Source of the DNA: JAOTZA01 sp965224065
GTDB taxonomy: Bacteria; Acidobacteriota; Thermoanaerobaculia; Multivoradales; JAHEKO01
Direction of reading: 5' to 3'
Assembly: GCA_965224065.1 (NCBI GenBank)
Contig: CBDCYF010000005.1
Location: 2,604,001-2,668,000, forward strand
DNA: 64,000 bases
This document shows, piece after piece, positions 40,378-48,897 of this stretch; within the stretch, counting starts at the first letter, position 1, and each line of letters starts with the position of its first letter. The notes below the pieces were generated by a model. It saw only the letters and a list, made by a program, of their open reading frames with translations. It did no database searches and was not told the origin of the DNA. Position numbers and translations under genes: made by a program.

Positions 40378-42743
40378 CAGGCGTCCTCCCCGTTGGAACC
40401 GGCACTGCCGCGAACGGCGCGCCAGACTTTTTCCGGTGTCAGCGGCATGTCGAGATGCTGCACCCCGTAGGGTTCGAGCGCGTCGCACACCGCGTTGACG
40501 ATGGCCGGCGGCGACGCGATGGTCCCGGCCTCGCCGATTCCCTTGACCCCGAGCGGGTTGTGGGGACAGGGAGTCACGGTCGAGGCGGTCTCGTACGACG
40601 GCAGTTGATGCGCCTTGGGCAGGGCGTAGTCGAGAAGGGTGGCGGTGACGAGCTGGCCGGCCTCGTCGTAGACCACGTTCTCCCACAGGGCCTGACCGAT
40701 GCCGTACGCCAGACCGCCATGGACCTGCCCCTCGACGATCATGGGGTTGATCTGGTGGCCGCAGTCGTCCACCGCGATGTAGCGCAAGATCTCGACCTCG
40801 CCGGTCTCCGGGTCGACCTCGACCACGGCGATGTGGGTGCCAAAGGGATAGGTGAAGTTGGCCGGGTCGTAGAAGGAAGTCTCCTCGAGGCCGGGCTCCA
40901 AACCCTCCGGAAGGTTGTGAGCCAGATACGCCTGGAGACAGACGTCGCCCCAGGCCTGTGCCTTCCCCGGCACGCCCTTGACCCGGAATTCCCCGTCGAC
41001 GAACTCGATGTCTCCCTCGGCGGCCTCGAGCAGGTGGGCGGCGATCTGCTTGCCCTTGGCGATGATCTTCTCGAGGCTCTTGGCGATGGCCGAGCCGCCC
41101 ACGGCGGCGCTGCGGCTGCCGTAGGTTCCCATCCCGAACTGGACCTCGCGGGTGTCGCCGTGGATCACGTCCACCGCGTCGAGGTCGACGGCGAGCTTGT
41201 CGGCGACGATCTGGGCGAAGGTGGTCTCGTGCCCCTGTCCGTGGTCCGACGAGCCGGTGTAGACGGTCACGCTCCCGGTCGGGTGCACTCGTACCTTGGC
41301 GCTCTCATATAGTCCGGCCTGGGCGCCGAGCGAGCCGACCACCGCCGAGGGCGCGATGCCGCAGGCCTCGATATAGCTCGAGAAGCCCACCCCGATCTGT
41401 TTTCCATCGGCCGCCCTTCGTTTCTCCTGTTCTTCTCTCAGCCCCTCATAGCCCGCCATCTCGAGCGCCTTGTCGAGGGCGGCCTCGTAGTTTCCGCTGT
41501 CGTAGGCCAGGGCGACCTGCGTTTGGTACGGGAAGGCATCGGCCGGCACAAAGTTCTTGCGCCGGAACTCCGCCGGGTCCAGCCCCGCGGCCTTGGCGCC
41601 CAGGTCCATCAGCCGCTCCACCAAAAAGGTGGCCTCGGGTCTCCCGGCGCCGCGCACCGCGTCGACGGGCGTGGTGTTGGTGAAGGTCCCGGTGACGTGG
41701 ACGTAGATGGCCGGGATGTCGTATTGGCCCGACAGAAGCGTGCCGTGCAGGTACGTGGGAACCGCCGGCGCGAACGTCGAGAGATACGCGCCCATGGCGG
41801 CGTAGGTGTCGGCCCGCAGCCCCTGGATCTTGCCGTCGGCGTCGATTGCCAGCTCGGCGTGGGTCACATGATCGCGCCCGTGGGCGTCAGTCATCGAGCC
41901 CTCGGAGCGGGTCGCGATCCACTTGACCGGCCGCCCGGTCTGGATGGCGCACCAGGAGATGATCGCTTCGTCGGGATAGAGATGGATCTTGGACCCAAAG
42001 CCGCCCCCAACCGCCGGTGCGATGACGCGGATCTTGTGCTCCGGCAACGCGATCGAGGCCAGCGCCAAGAGCAGCCGGTGGACGTGGGGGTTTTGCGACG
42101 TCATCCGCAGGGTCAACCCCTCGCGCTCGTTGTAGTCGGCCAGGCACCCGCGGGGCTCGATGGCAAACGGCAGAATGCGGTTGGCGCGCAGGTCGAGCGC
42201 CACGGTATGGGCGGCCGAGGCAAAGGCGGCGTCGGTCTTTTCCTTATCGCCCAGCTCCCAGTCGAAGGCGACGTTGCCGGGAGCGTCTTCGTGGATCTGG
42301 ACCGCTCCCTCCTCAGTCGTGCCGCGGGCGTCGACCGCAGCCGGGAGCGGCTCGTAGTCGACCTCCACCAGCTCGGCGGCGTCGCGCGCGGCGTAGCGCC
42401 CGTTGGCGATCACCACCGCGACGCCATCCCCGACATGGCGAACGGTGTCGACGGCGAGGATCGGGTGGGGAGGAGTCTTGAGGTCGGGCAACAGCCAGCC
42501 CACTGGAACCACCCCGCCGTCTTCGCTTGCGGCGATGTCCTTGCCGGTAAAGACCGCGACCACTCCGTCGGCGGCTTCAGCCTTCGACGTATCGATCGAA
42601 CGGATCCGCGCATGGGCGTGCGGACTGCGGACGATCGAGGCCCAGGTCATCCCGGGGAGTGTCAGGTCATCGATGTACCGGCCCCGGCCGGCGATCAGGG
42701 TCGGATCCTCGCGGCGTTTGATCGAGCTACCGAGTACCGCCAT
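40377..42743 (-). CDS. Molybdenum hydroxylase molybdopterin-binding (CoxL-type) subunit
   Basis: 788 residues from ATG 42743, overlapping the CoxS stop. N-terminal hammerhead domain (SSIKRREDPTLIAGRGRYIDD), then Mo-binding domains. The active-site loop is AVRGAGRPE, the form II pattern, and the catalytic Glu is in KGIGEAGT near the C-terminus, so it is not a form I CO dehydrogenase; oxidation of CO should not be assumed. It differs clearly from the other large subunit at 23525, so the window has two separate hydroxylases. Confidence 0.95.
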   Translation of the reverse strand: MAVLGSSIKRREDPTLIAGRGRYIDDLTLPGMTWASIVRSPHAHARIRSIDTSKAEAADGVVAVFTGKDIAASEDGGVVPVGWLLPDLKTPPHPILAVDTVRHVGDGVAVVIANGRYAARDAAELVEVDYEPLPAAVDARGTTEEGAVQIHEDAPGNVAFDWELGDKEKTDAAFASAAHTVALDLRANRILPFAIEPRGCLADYNEREGLTLRMTSQNPHVHRLLLALASIALPEHKIRVIAPAVGGGFGSKIHLYPDEAIISWCAIQTGRPVKWIATRSEGSMTDAHGRDHVTHAELAIDADGKIQGLRADTYAAMGAYLSTFAPAVPTYLHGTLLSGQYDIPAIYVHVTGTFTNTTPVDAVRGAGRPEATFLVERLMDLGAKAAGLDPAEFRRKNFVPADAFPYQTQVALAYDSGNYEAALDKALEMAGYEGLREEQEKRRAADGKQIGVGFSSYIEACGIAPSAVVGSLGAQAGLYESAKVRVHPTGSVTVYTGSSDHGQGHETTFAQIVADKLAVDLDAVDVIHGDTREVQFGMGTYGSRSAAVGGSAIAKSLEKIIAKGKQIAAHLLEAAEGDIEFVDGEFRVKGVPGKAQAWGDVCLQAYLAHNLPEGLEPGLEETSFYDPANFTYPFGTHIAVVEVDPETGEVEILRYIAVDDCGHQINPMIVEGQVHGGLAYGIGQALWENVVYDEAGQLVTATLLDYALPKAHQLPSYETASTVTPCPHNPLGVKGIGEAGTIASPPAIVNAVCDALEPYGVQHLDMPLTPEKVWRAVRGSAGSNGEDA

Positions 42744-43210
42744 CAGGCACCCCCCTTTGCCGCGCTCTGAATCGCCTTGACGATGTTGTGGTAGCCGGTA
42801 CACCGGCACAAGTTGCCCTTGAGTCCGTCGCGGATCTCTTCTTCACTCGGGCTCGGGTTGGAGGCCAGCAGACCCTCGGCGGCGAGGATCATCCCCGGCG
42901 TGCAATAGCCGCATTGGAGGCCGTGCTCATCCCAAAAGGCCTGCTGCAGGGGGTGGAGAGAGCCGTCCGACCCCAGACCTTCGATCGTCGTGATGGAGGC
43001 GCCGTCGGCCTGCACCGCGAGCTGAGTGCAGGATTTGACCGCCAACCCGTCCATCTTGACCGTACAGGCGCCACACAAGCTGGTCTCACACCCTGCGTGG
43101 GTGCCGGTCAGCCCCAGCTCGTCGCGCAGAAAGTGCACCAGCAGCAGGCGCGGATCTACTTCGCGCTCGTGCCGGGCACCGTTCACCTCTAGCGAGATCT
43201 TCACTCCCAT
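42743..43210 (-). CDS. Molybdenum hydroxylase 2Fe-2S (CoxS-type) subunit
   Basis: 155 residues. ATG 43210 follows CCGAGGAGGGAATTCAC. Both cluster motifs are complete: GCETSLCGACTV with a following Cys, and LQCGYC with NLCRCTGY. First gene of the S-L-M operon (each junction ATGA). The 202-bp region upstream to 43412 contains one inverted repeat and no gene. Confidence 0.95.
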   Translation of the reverse strand: MGVKISLEVNGARHEREVDPRLLLVHFLRDELGLTGTHAGCETSLCGACTVKMDGLAVKSCTQLAVQADGASITTIEGLGSDGSLHPLQQAFWDEHGLQCGYCTPGMILAAEGLLASNPSPSEEEIRDGLKGNLCRCTGYHNIVKAIQSAAKGGA

Positions 43211-43334
43211 GTGAATTCCCTCCTCGGTCAGTCCTTTGCCGCCGATCGGCAGGAGCCGGCTCACCTCGCGGGCCAAGAGCGCCTCTTCTAGCGCGGCAGC
43301 AGACGGCTTCCGCCGTCGATCTCGATCTTGGGAC

Positions 43335-43354
43335 CGACTGTTTTATCACAGTCG
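43335..43354. promoter_or_regulatory. Inverted repeat CGACTG-N8-CAGTCG upstream of the coxS-L-M operon
   Basis: CGACTG at 43335-43340 and CAGTCG at 43349-43354 flank TTTTATCA, 125 bp upstream of the CoxS ATG. An AT-rich centre in GC-rich surroundings suits an operator or promoter, and the minus strand reads TGTGATAAAA. Only one site and no known regulator. Confidence 0.3.
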
Positions 43355-43412
43355 ACGCTTGCTTGCGGGCCTTCGATGCGCGCGTCGGAGCGCGCGGCAC
43401 TGACAAGCGGGC

Positions 43413-44756
43413 TCAGGCAGCCGGCTGCTCGTTCTTCGCTGCACCGTCCGTTCGTTTCTCGATGCGGAACAAGTGCTCTTTGCCACGGATAAGGAGACTG
43501 CCGCCGGCGATTGCCGGGGTTGCCCCCGACCCCTCCCCGAGCCGGTTCTCGCGTAGGATCTTGAGTTTGGGCGTGGTGGCGTCGATGACCGTGGTATGTC
43601 CGACGTCGTTGACCGCGTAGACCTTGCCGTCACCAGCCACCAGCGCGGCTCGGTAACCCCCCGTCGAGAGCCGATGGGTCCACAAGTTTCTTCCCGTCAT
43701 CGGGTCGCGTCTTGACAAGATCCCCCCACCGGTGAGAGTGAAGATGCTGCCTTGGTAGACCAGTGGGGAAGGCATGTCCGGCACCGCCTGGCGGGTCGCC
43801 CACAGGAACTCGGGCTCTTGCTCGGAAGGGCCGAGCCGAAAAGCGGAAAGCAAGGCGTCGTGAATCGCTCCCGGAAACAGGACGATGTCGTTCCATACGG
43901 ACACGCTCGGCACCGGCTGGGTGTTTTCGTGCTGAATCTCCCACAGCATCGTTCCGGTTTCGGGATCATAGGCTCTTGCTTTACGCGAAGTCGTGACGAT
44001 GAGCATCTCCTTTGAACCATGCCTGATCACCGCCGGTGTGGTGTAAGAGCAACAACTGTCCTTCCACTCCACCCGCCAGAGCTGGTCACCCGTTTTTTTG
44101 TCGAGGGCGGCCAGCCAGCCGACGTCCGGTGAGTCCCCCTCTTCACGATCCTGCAAGAGGATGACGGCCTTCTTGGTCAAAACGAGTGAGCTGGCCGCGC
44201 CATAGTGTGCGTACTGGGTGTAGGTTGGGTCGAGGTCTTTCCTCCACAGAAGATTTCCTTCGTAGTCGAGCGCGGCAACATGCGCGTCAAAAGAGACAAA
44301 CACGGTCTTCCCGTCGACGGCGGGCGTCGGGGTGGCGTGGGTGTTGAGCCAATGGATCTTGCCGGCGCGTCCCGAGAACACGGGCGTCTCCCAGAGGATC
44401 TCGCCGGTTTCCAGGTCCATAGCCAGCGCCACTCTGGTGAGGTGGGCGCGAACGACGACTTTCTCCTTGTCGTCCGCGCGTTGACCCCAGGCCGTGGTCA
44501 AAAAAACCCGGCCGTTGCTCACTACCGGTGACGAATCGCCGCCCCCCGGGATCTGCGTCTTCCAGCGAACGTTGCCGGCGTTGGGCCGCCAACGCACCGG
44601 AAGGTCGGTTGCCTCGGCAATGCCCTGGCCTCCGGGACCACGAAACTGAGGCCACTCGCCGGGTCCACGCGAGTCGGTTCGGGAACACCCTGCGAGCGCG
44701 ATTGCCAAAGCAACTGGGGCGAGAGAGGGTCTTATGAATCGGGAGAAATTCCACAT
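43413..44756 (-). CDS. PQQ-like beta-propeller lipoprotein
   Basis: 447 residues from ATG 44756 (GTG 44768 possible). Lipobox IALAGC near residue 24. The mature chain begins EWPQFRGPGGQGIAEATDLPVRW and has propeller blades (VSNGRVFLTTAWGQ, AVDGKTVFVSFDAHVAALDYEGNLLW, KVYAVNDVGHTTVIDA). Family of unknown function, BamB/PQQ-dehydrogenase-like fold. It is divergent from the sigma-factor gene and has visibly lower GC at third positions than the flanking hydroxylase genes. Confidence 0.85.
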   Translation of the reverse strand: MWNFSRFIRPSLAPVALAIALAGCSRTDSRGPGEWPQFRGPGGQGIAEATDLPVRWRPNAGNVRWKTQIPGGGDSSPVVSNGRVFLTTAWGQRADDKEKVVVRAHLTRVALAMDLETGEILWETPVFSGRAGKIHWLNTHATPTPAVDGKTVFVSFDAHVAALDYEGNLLWRKDLDPTYTQYAHYGAASSLVLTKKAVILLQDREEGDSPDVGWLAALDKKTGDQLWRVEWKDSCCSYTTPAVIRHGSKEMLIVTTSRKARAYDPETGTMLWEIQHENTQPVPSVSVWNDIVLFPGAIHDALLSAFRLGPSEQEPEFLWATRQAVPDMPSPLVYQGSIFTLTGGGILSRRDPMTGRNLWTHRLSTGGYRAALVAGDGKVYAVNDVGHTTVIDATTPKLKILRENRLGEGSGATPAIAGGSLLIRGKEHLFRIEKRTDGAAKNEQPAA

Positions 44757-44835
44757 TGCAGCCGCCACGCGTCGTCCTACGAAGCCGTCAAGCTAGCCCT
44801 GAGCCCGACTTTGTATCACGCTTGCGTTTGAAAAA

Positions 44836-44866
44836 GACGGGTACCCGGGATTCCCGTAGATGCGTC
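44836..44866 (+). promoter_or_regulatory. Candidate ECF-sigma autopromoter, copy 1
   Basis: GACGGGTACCCGG then GATT-CCCGTAGA-TGCGTC. The same elements occur before the TonB receptor (46437-46466) with identical 8-nt spacing between the ATT block and TGCGTC. It ends 4 bp before the annotated TTG of the sigma gene, so the true start may be a little downstream or the mRNA leaderless. Confidence 0.5.
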
Positions 44867-44870
44867 TTGT

Positions 44871-45452
44871 TTGGATATAGGCTGCCCCCACGGCGGCGGA
44901 GGAGGCATCACGGCCACAAAGCAACAGCGAGCCGAAGATCTCATCCTGGATCTCGGTCCGGAGCTCCAAACCGACCTGTTGCGCTACTTCACGTCGCGGG
45001 AGCGACGCACACGCCCCGAAGACTTGGCCCAGGAGGTCTATCTACGCCTTCTTCGGCTCAAACGGGTCCACCCGATTCGCAATCCGAGGGCGTATCTTTT
45101 TCGCGTCGCCGCCAGTGTCCTGGCCGATCTCTACCGGCGGCGGAGCGCGCGAATCCGGACGGTACCCTGGGCCGCCGACACCGTGGAGCTCGTCCCGTCC
45201 CCTGAGCGGAGCGCGTTGCAGACGGCGGTATCTCGACAGCGGCTGGAGCGGCTCGATCGGGTCCTTGGGGAGCTGCCAAAACGGTGCCGGCGCGCCCTGA
45301 TCCTCCATCGCCGCGATGGCTGGACCTACGAGGAGATCGCCGTCGAGTTGGGTGTTTCCAAGTCGATGGTCAAGAAGTACTTGCAGAAAGCGCTCTTTCT
45401 GTGCCGGCGTGCGCTGATCGAGTCTTCAGGAGATTCCGATGACGACGTATAA
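44871..45452 (+). CDS. ECF (FecI-like) RNA polymerase sigma factor
   Basis: 193 residues from TTG 44871. Region 2 is TRPEDLAQEVYLRLLRLKRV through NPRAYLFRVAASVLADLYRRR (~48-90); region 4 is LPKRCRRALILHRRDGWTYEEIAVELGVSKSMVKKYLQKAL (~135-175). Followed by FecR and an STN-TonB receptor, it is the sigma of a cell-surface signalling cassette. Start uncertain: GGCGGAGGAGG lies inside the frame at residues ~8-11, but no standard start codon follows closely. It overlaps the FecR gene by 14 bp. Confidence 0.88.
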   Translation: MDIGCPHGGGGGITATKQQRAEDLILDLGPELQTDLLRYFTSRERRTRPEDLAQEVYLRLLRLKRVHPIRNPRAYLFRVAASVLADLYRRRSARIRTVPWAADTVELVPSPERSALQTAVSRQRLERLDRVLGELPKRCRRALILHRRDGWTYEEIAVELGVSKSMVKKYLQKALFLCRRALIESSGDSDDDV

Positions 45453-46437
45453 CGGCGGGGTTGGCCCGCACGTCGACGAGGCCGCTCGGCAGGCGGCCGA
45501 GTTGGTGGTGGATGAGGAAGAAAACGGCGGCTCGCAGAAGGAGTTGATCGGGTGGCTGAGGCAGTCACCTCGATATGTCGAGGAGTATCTGGCCGCCAGC
45601 GCCGTGTGGGAGCTCCTGGCCGGTCACGACTTTTCGGCCCATGGCCCGCGAGCCCGGTCGAAGCGTCGTTGGTTCGGGTCTGCGGCCGCTGCCGCGGCGG
45701 TTGTCGCCGTCGGGACCGCGGCTTGGCTCTATTCGGTGCGAGATGCGCACCGCACGGATATCGGTGAGCTCAAGTCATTTCAACTGGTCGACAACACTGT
45801 CGTGTTTCTCAACGCGGATTCCAAGATTTCGGTGAATTTCACCGCCCAGGAGCGTGAGGTGAGGCTACATTTTGGCGAAGCGGCATTCGACGTCGCCAGC
45901 GAAGCGGCGCGGCCGTTTGTCGTCTCGAGTGGTTCCACCAGGATTATTGCGGTCGGCACCGAATTTGTCGTTCGCCGGGACAACGGCGACACGACCGTTA
46001 CGGTTGTGGAGGGCCACGTTGTCGTGGAAAGCGAACACGACCGGGTAAAGGTCCGGAAACCATCCGGCGAAAAATCTCAGAAGGCGCGAACCACGGAAGA
46101 GCGAGCACTTGGTCCGCGGGACCGATTGACGTTGACGGGCTCCGGCGAGGCGAACGCCAGCATTGTGCTCGAAGGCGAAGATCCGGCCAGTTGGATCAGC
46201 CGGAGGCTGGTGTTTGACCATGAACCTCTCGGCAATGTCGTCACGGAGTTCAATCGCTTCAATACCGCCAGAATCGTCGTGGAGGACGAAACCCTCCGGC
46301 AGCTCGAGATCAGCGCGGTGTTCGAAGCCGACGATCCGGACTCCCTCCTCGACTTCCTGCGCTCTTTGGATGGCGTGGTCATCGAAAAACGGAGCCCCGG
46401 CCTGACCAGTGTGGGCACGTCCGCCGGTCTGAACTAG
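45439..46437 (+). CDS. FecR-type anti-sigma/sigma regulator
   Basis: 332 residues. An N-terminal cytoplasmic helical region (LIGWLRQSPRYVEEYLAASAVWELLAG, a FecR_N pattern) is followed by one transmembrane helix (~80-97) and a periplasmic FecR domain (FQLVDNTVVFLNADSKISVNF, EVRLHFGEAAFDVASEAARPFVV, AVGTEFVVR) with a C-terminal STN-like part (HEPLGNVVTEFNRFN). It relays the receptor signal to the sigma factor. ATG 45439 lies within the sigma gene's 3' end. Confidence 0.93.
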   Translation: MTTYNGGVGPHVDEAARQAAELVVDEEENGGSQKELIGWLRQSPRYVEEYLAASAVWELLAGHDFSAHGPRARSKRRWFGSAAAAAAVVAVGTAAWLYSVRDAHRTDIGELKSFQLVDNTVVFLNADSKISVNFTAQEREVRLHFGEAAFDVASEAARPFVVSSGSTRIIAVGTEFVVRRDNGDTTVTVVEGHVVVESEHDRVKVRKPSGEKSQKARTTEERALGPRDRLTLTGSGEANASIVLEGEDPASWISRRLVFDHEPLGNVVTEFNRFNTARIVVEDETLRQLEISAVFEADDPDSLLDFLRSLDGVVIEKRSPGLTSVGTSAGLN

Positions 46438-46466
46438 ACGGTACCCGGATTTCTGCCCCGTGCGTC
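46437..46466 (+). promoter_or_regulatory. Candidate ECF-sigma promoter of the TonB receptor, copy 2
   Basis: GACGGTACCCGGATTT-CTGCCCCG-TGCGTC shares its end blocks and spacing with 44836-44866. It lies 85 bp upstream of the receptor ATG and begins at the last base of the FecR stop, so the receptor can be transcribed independently of fecR. Confidence 0.55.
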
Positions 46467-46551
46467 CTTAAACGCAAAGGGCGGATAGGCGCAGCTTTGG
46501 CGAGGCGATGGGCGCCCACCCGAAACAGGCATCCGAAAAGGAGGTTTACAG

Positions 46552-48852
46552 ATGAAGCGGATCGTGACGGTGTTTGCGGTGTTTGTAGGCATTTGTTCGG
46601 CGCTGCCGGCCCAACCGCTGGAGGTCGACATTCCCGCGCAGCCGCTCGCCGGCGCGCTGCAGGCGTTTGCCGAGCAGTCGGGGATCCAGATTGTGTACGT
46701 GTCCAACGTGGCCGACGGCCTGGATAGTCCGGGCTACGTCGGAACCGCGAGCGCCGAGGAGGTCATGAACGCGATGCTTGCCGGGAGTGGACTCGAATGG
46801 CGCTTCGAAAATGACCGCACGATCGCGGTTTCTGAATCGGAGCCTTCAGACGGTGCCGAGCCAGAGGCCGAGCCGGCAGAAGAATCTCCGCGCTATGTCC
46901 AGGACCAAATCACGGTGACCGCGAATAGGCGGGAAGAGTCGGTTCTCGAGGTCTCCTCCAGCGTCTCCGCGTACGATCAACGGTTTATCGAGGATCGCGG
47001 GCTCGATTCGATTGAAGAACTGGTTCTTTTTACGCCCGGCTTCGTCGTGCAAGCGCCAGACATTTGGGGCGACAGTCTCGACTTCACGATCCGCGGCATC
47101 GCCGACCAGCCATTGAGCACGGCGACCGTCGGGCTCTACCTGGACGAGGTCCCGCTGACCGTCGGTGGTGGTGGCGGCGAGCCGGCGATCCGGACGTTCG
47201 ACCTCGAGCGGGTCGAGGTGTTGCGCGGGCCGCAGGGGACCCTGTTTGGGGCGGGTGCGATGGGGGGCGCGGTCCGGTACATCACGAACAAGCCCGATAC
47301 CGAGGACTTCAGCGGCCAGGTTCGCGTCGAGGCGGGCGCGGTGAACGAAGGCGGCACGGACTCGGCCATCGATTTGGCGCTCAATATCCCGCTCGTCGAG
47401 GACAAGTTGGCGGTTCGGCTGGTGGGCAACATCGAGGGACAGGGCGGCTACATCGACCTGCCCAACTTATCGACCGGGCCCGTTGAGGATGCCAACACTC
47501 GCGATCTGACCTCGACACGCGTTGCGCTCAGGTACACACCAACCCAGAATCTGACCGTCGATTTTCTGACCTGGAATCAAGACATCGAGTTCGAAGGCTT
47601 CCGTGTCCTCAATTCAAGCGCGAGCTCACTGCTGGTCGACGACGTCGATACCGGCATTCTGGCTCGAGGAGATGACAACTTCGATCAGTTGGCATTGACC
47701 ATTAGCTACGATCTTGGATTTGCCGAGTTGATCTCCTCGACCAGCAAAGTAGAAACCGACGACTTTGTCCGGTTCTCCCAACCCGGCTTCGGGACGCAGT
47801 CGATTGACGGCTGGCTCGCGAGCTTCACCCAGGAGGTTCGAATCGCCTCCAAAAGCGATCGGAAGCTGCACTGGGTTGTCGGCGGCTTTTATCAGGACGC
47901 CGAGAACGGCTTTGACGCCGACATTCCGGCGATCCCGCTCGAGATCCGGGTCGAGACCATCCGAGAGCAGACCTCGCTCTTTGGTGAGCTGACAGTTCAG
48001 TTGACCGAAGCGCTGAGCGCGACGGTCGGCCTGCGACTGTTTTCTGAAGACAGCTCGGAAAATCGTGCCGACGTGTTCGGCGGCTTTATGTTGCCGGTCC
48101 TCGCGCGTGACGCCGATTTTGAAGAGACCATTCCCAAGTTCTCCCTCAGTTTTCAGCCGACTGAAAACCTCAACCTTTATGCCACCGCCTCGCAAGGCTT
48201 TCGAGTCGGCGGTCTCAACCTGTCCCTGGACCCTCGGGACCCGATCTCGTTCGAGCCGGATTCCCTGTGGTCATACGAGTTGGGCTACAAGGCGGACGCG
48301 CGCGAAGATCGACTCTCCACCAGTGTCGCGATCTTCCACAATGACTGGAGCGATATTCAGATTTTCCAGTTCGGATTGGGCGCCGGGGTCGTGGTCAATG
48401 GCGGCGAGGCGCACACTCAGGGCGTCGAAGCTCAAGTCAGCTATCGACTGACAGAAAGCTTGGTCGTAACCCTCAATGGATCGTTGCTGGAGGCCGAGTT
48501 CGACGAGACGGTAGCCGCTTCGGGAATTGTCGAGGGGACACGTATCCCAGACGTGGCGGAAGCGAATGCTGCCGTTTTGCTAGATTTCAGCAGGCGTCTG
48601 GCGGACAATCTCCTTTTTACGGCCAGCCTTGACACGGTATACGGCGGCGATCAGGTGAATTCCAACCAATCGCCCAAACGCGAATCGTCGGTCTCCTGGA
48701 ACGGTCGCGCCGGCGTCAACCGTGGTGACTGGGAGGTGGCACTCTTTGCCCGTAACCTCGGCAACGACTTGACCATCGACCAGTTCAACCCTTTCGTCTT
48801 TGGGACGACGAAACCGCGGACGGTCGGCGTCGAGCTCGTCTGGCGCTTTTAA
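46552..48852 (+). CDS. STN-domain TonB-dependent receptor (FecA/FpvA-like transducer)
   Basis: 766 residues; AAGGAGG lies before the ATG and a signal peptide ends at ALPAQ. An STN signalling domain (~23-98, IPAQPLAGALQAFAEQSGIQIVY) is followed by the TonB-box/plug (DQITVTANRREESVLEVSSSVSAY; VEVLRGPQGTLFGAGAMGGAVRYITNKP) and a barrel ending in the aromatic VELVWRF. STN receptors sense their ligand and signal through FecR. The plug motif is of the kind used by many non-siderophore receptors. Codon use is more AT-rich than in flanking genes. Confidence 0.95.
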   Translation: MKRIVTVFAVFVGICSALPAQPLEVDIPAQPLAGALQAFAEQSGIQIVYVSNVADGLDSPGYVGTASAEEVMNAMLAGSGLEWRFENDRTIAVSESEPSDGAEPEAEPAEESPRYVQDQITVTANRREESVLEVSSSVSAYDQRFIEDRGLDSIEELVLFTPGFVVQAPDIWGDSLDFTIRGIADQPLSTATVGLYLDEVPLTVGGGGGEPAIRTFDLERVEVLRGPQGTLFGAGAMGGAVRYITNKPDTEDFSGQVRVEAGAVNEGGTDSAIDLALNIPLVEDKLAVRLVGNIEGQGGYIDLPNLSTGPVEDANTRDLTSTRVALRYTPTQNLTVDFLTWNQDIEFEGFRVLNSSASSLLVDDVDTGILARGDDNFDQLALTISYDLGFAELISSTSKVETDDFVRFSQPGFGTQSIDGWLASFTQEVRIASKSDRKLHWVVGGFYQDAENGFDADIPAIPLEIRVETIREQTSLFGELTVQLTEALSATVGLRLFSEDSSENRADVFGGFMLPVLARDADFEETIPKFSLSFQPTENLNLYATASQGFRVGGLNLSLDPRDPISFEPDSLWSYELGYKADAREDRLSTSVAIFHNDWSDIQIFQFGLGAGVVVNGGEAHTQGVEAQVSYRLTESLVVTLNGSLLEAEFDETVAASGIVEGTRIPDVAEANAAVLLDFSRRLADNLLFTASLDTVYGGDQVNSNQSPKRESSVSWNGRAGVNRGDWEVALFARNLGNDLTIDQFNPFVFGTTKPRTVGVELVWRF

Positions 48853-48897
48853 CCGATGGCAGACAAATTACCGATCGTCACCCACGGGAGTCAACGA

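Noticed and set aside
40377..42743. Form I carbon monoxide dehydrogenase large subunit
   Set aside because: The active-site loop is AVRGAGR, not AYxCSFR.
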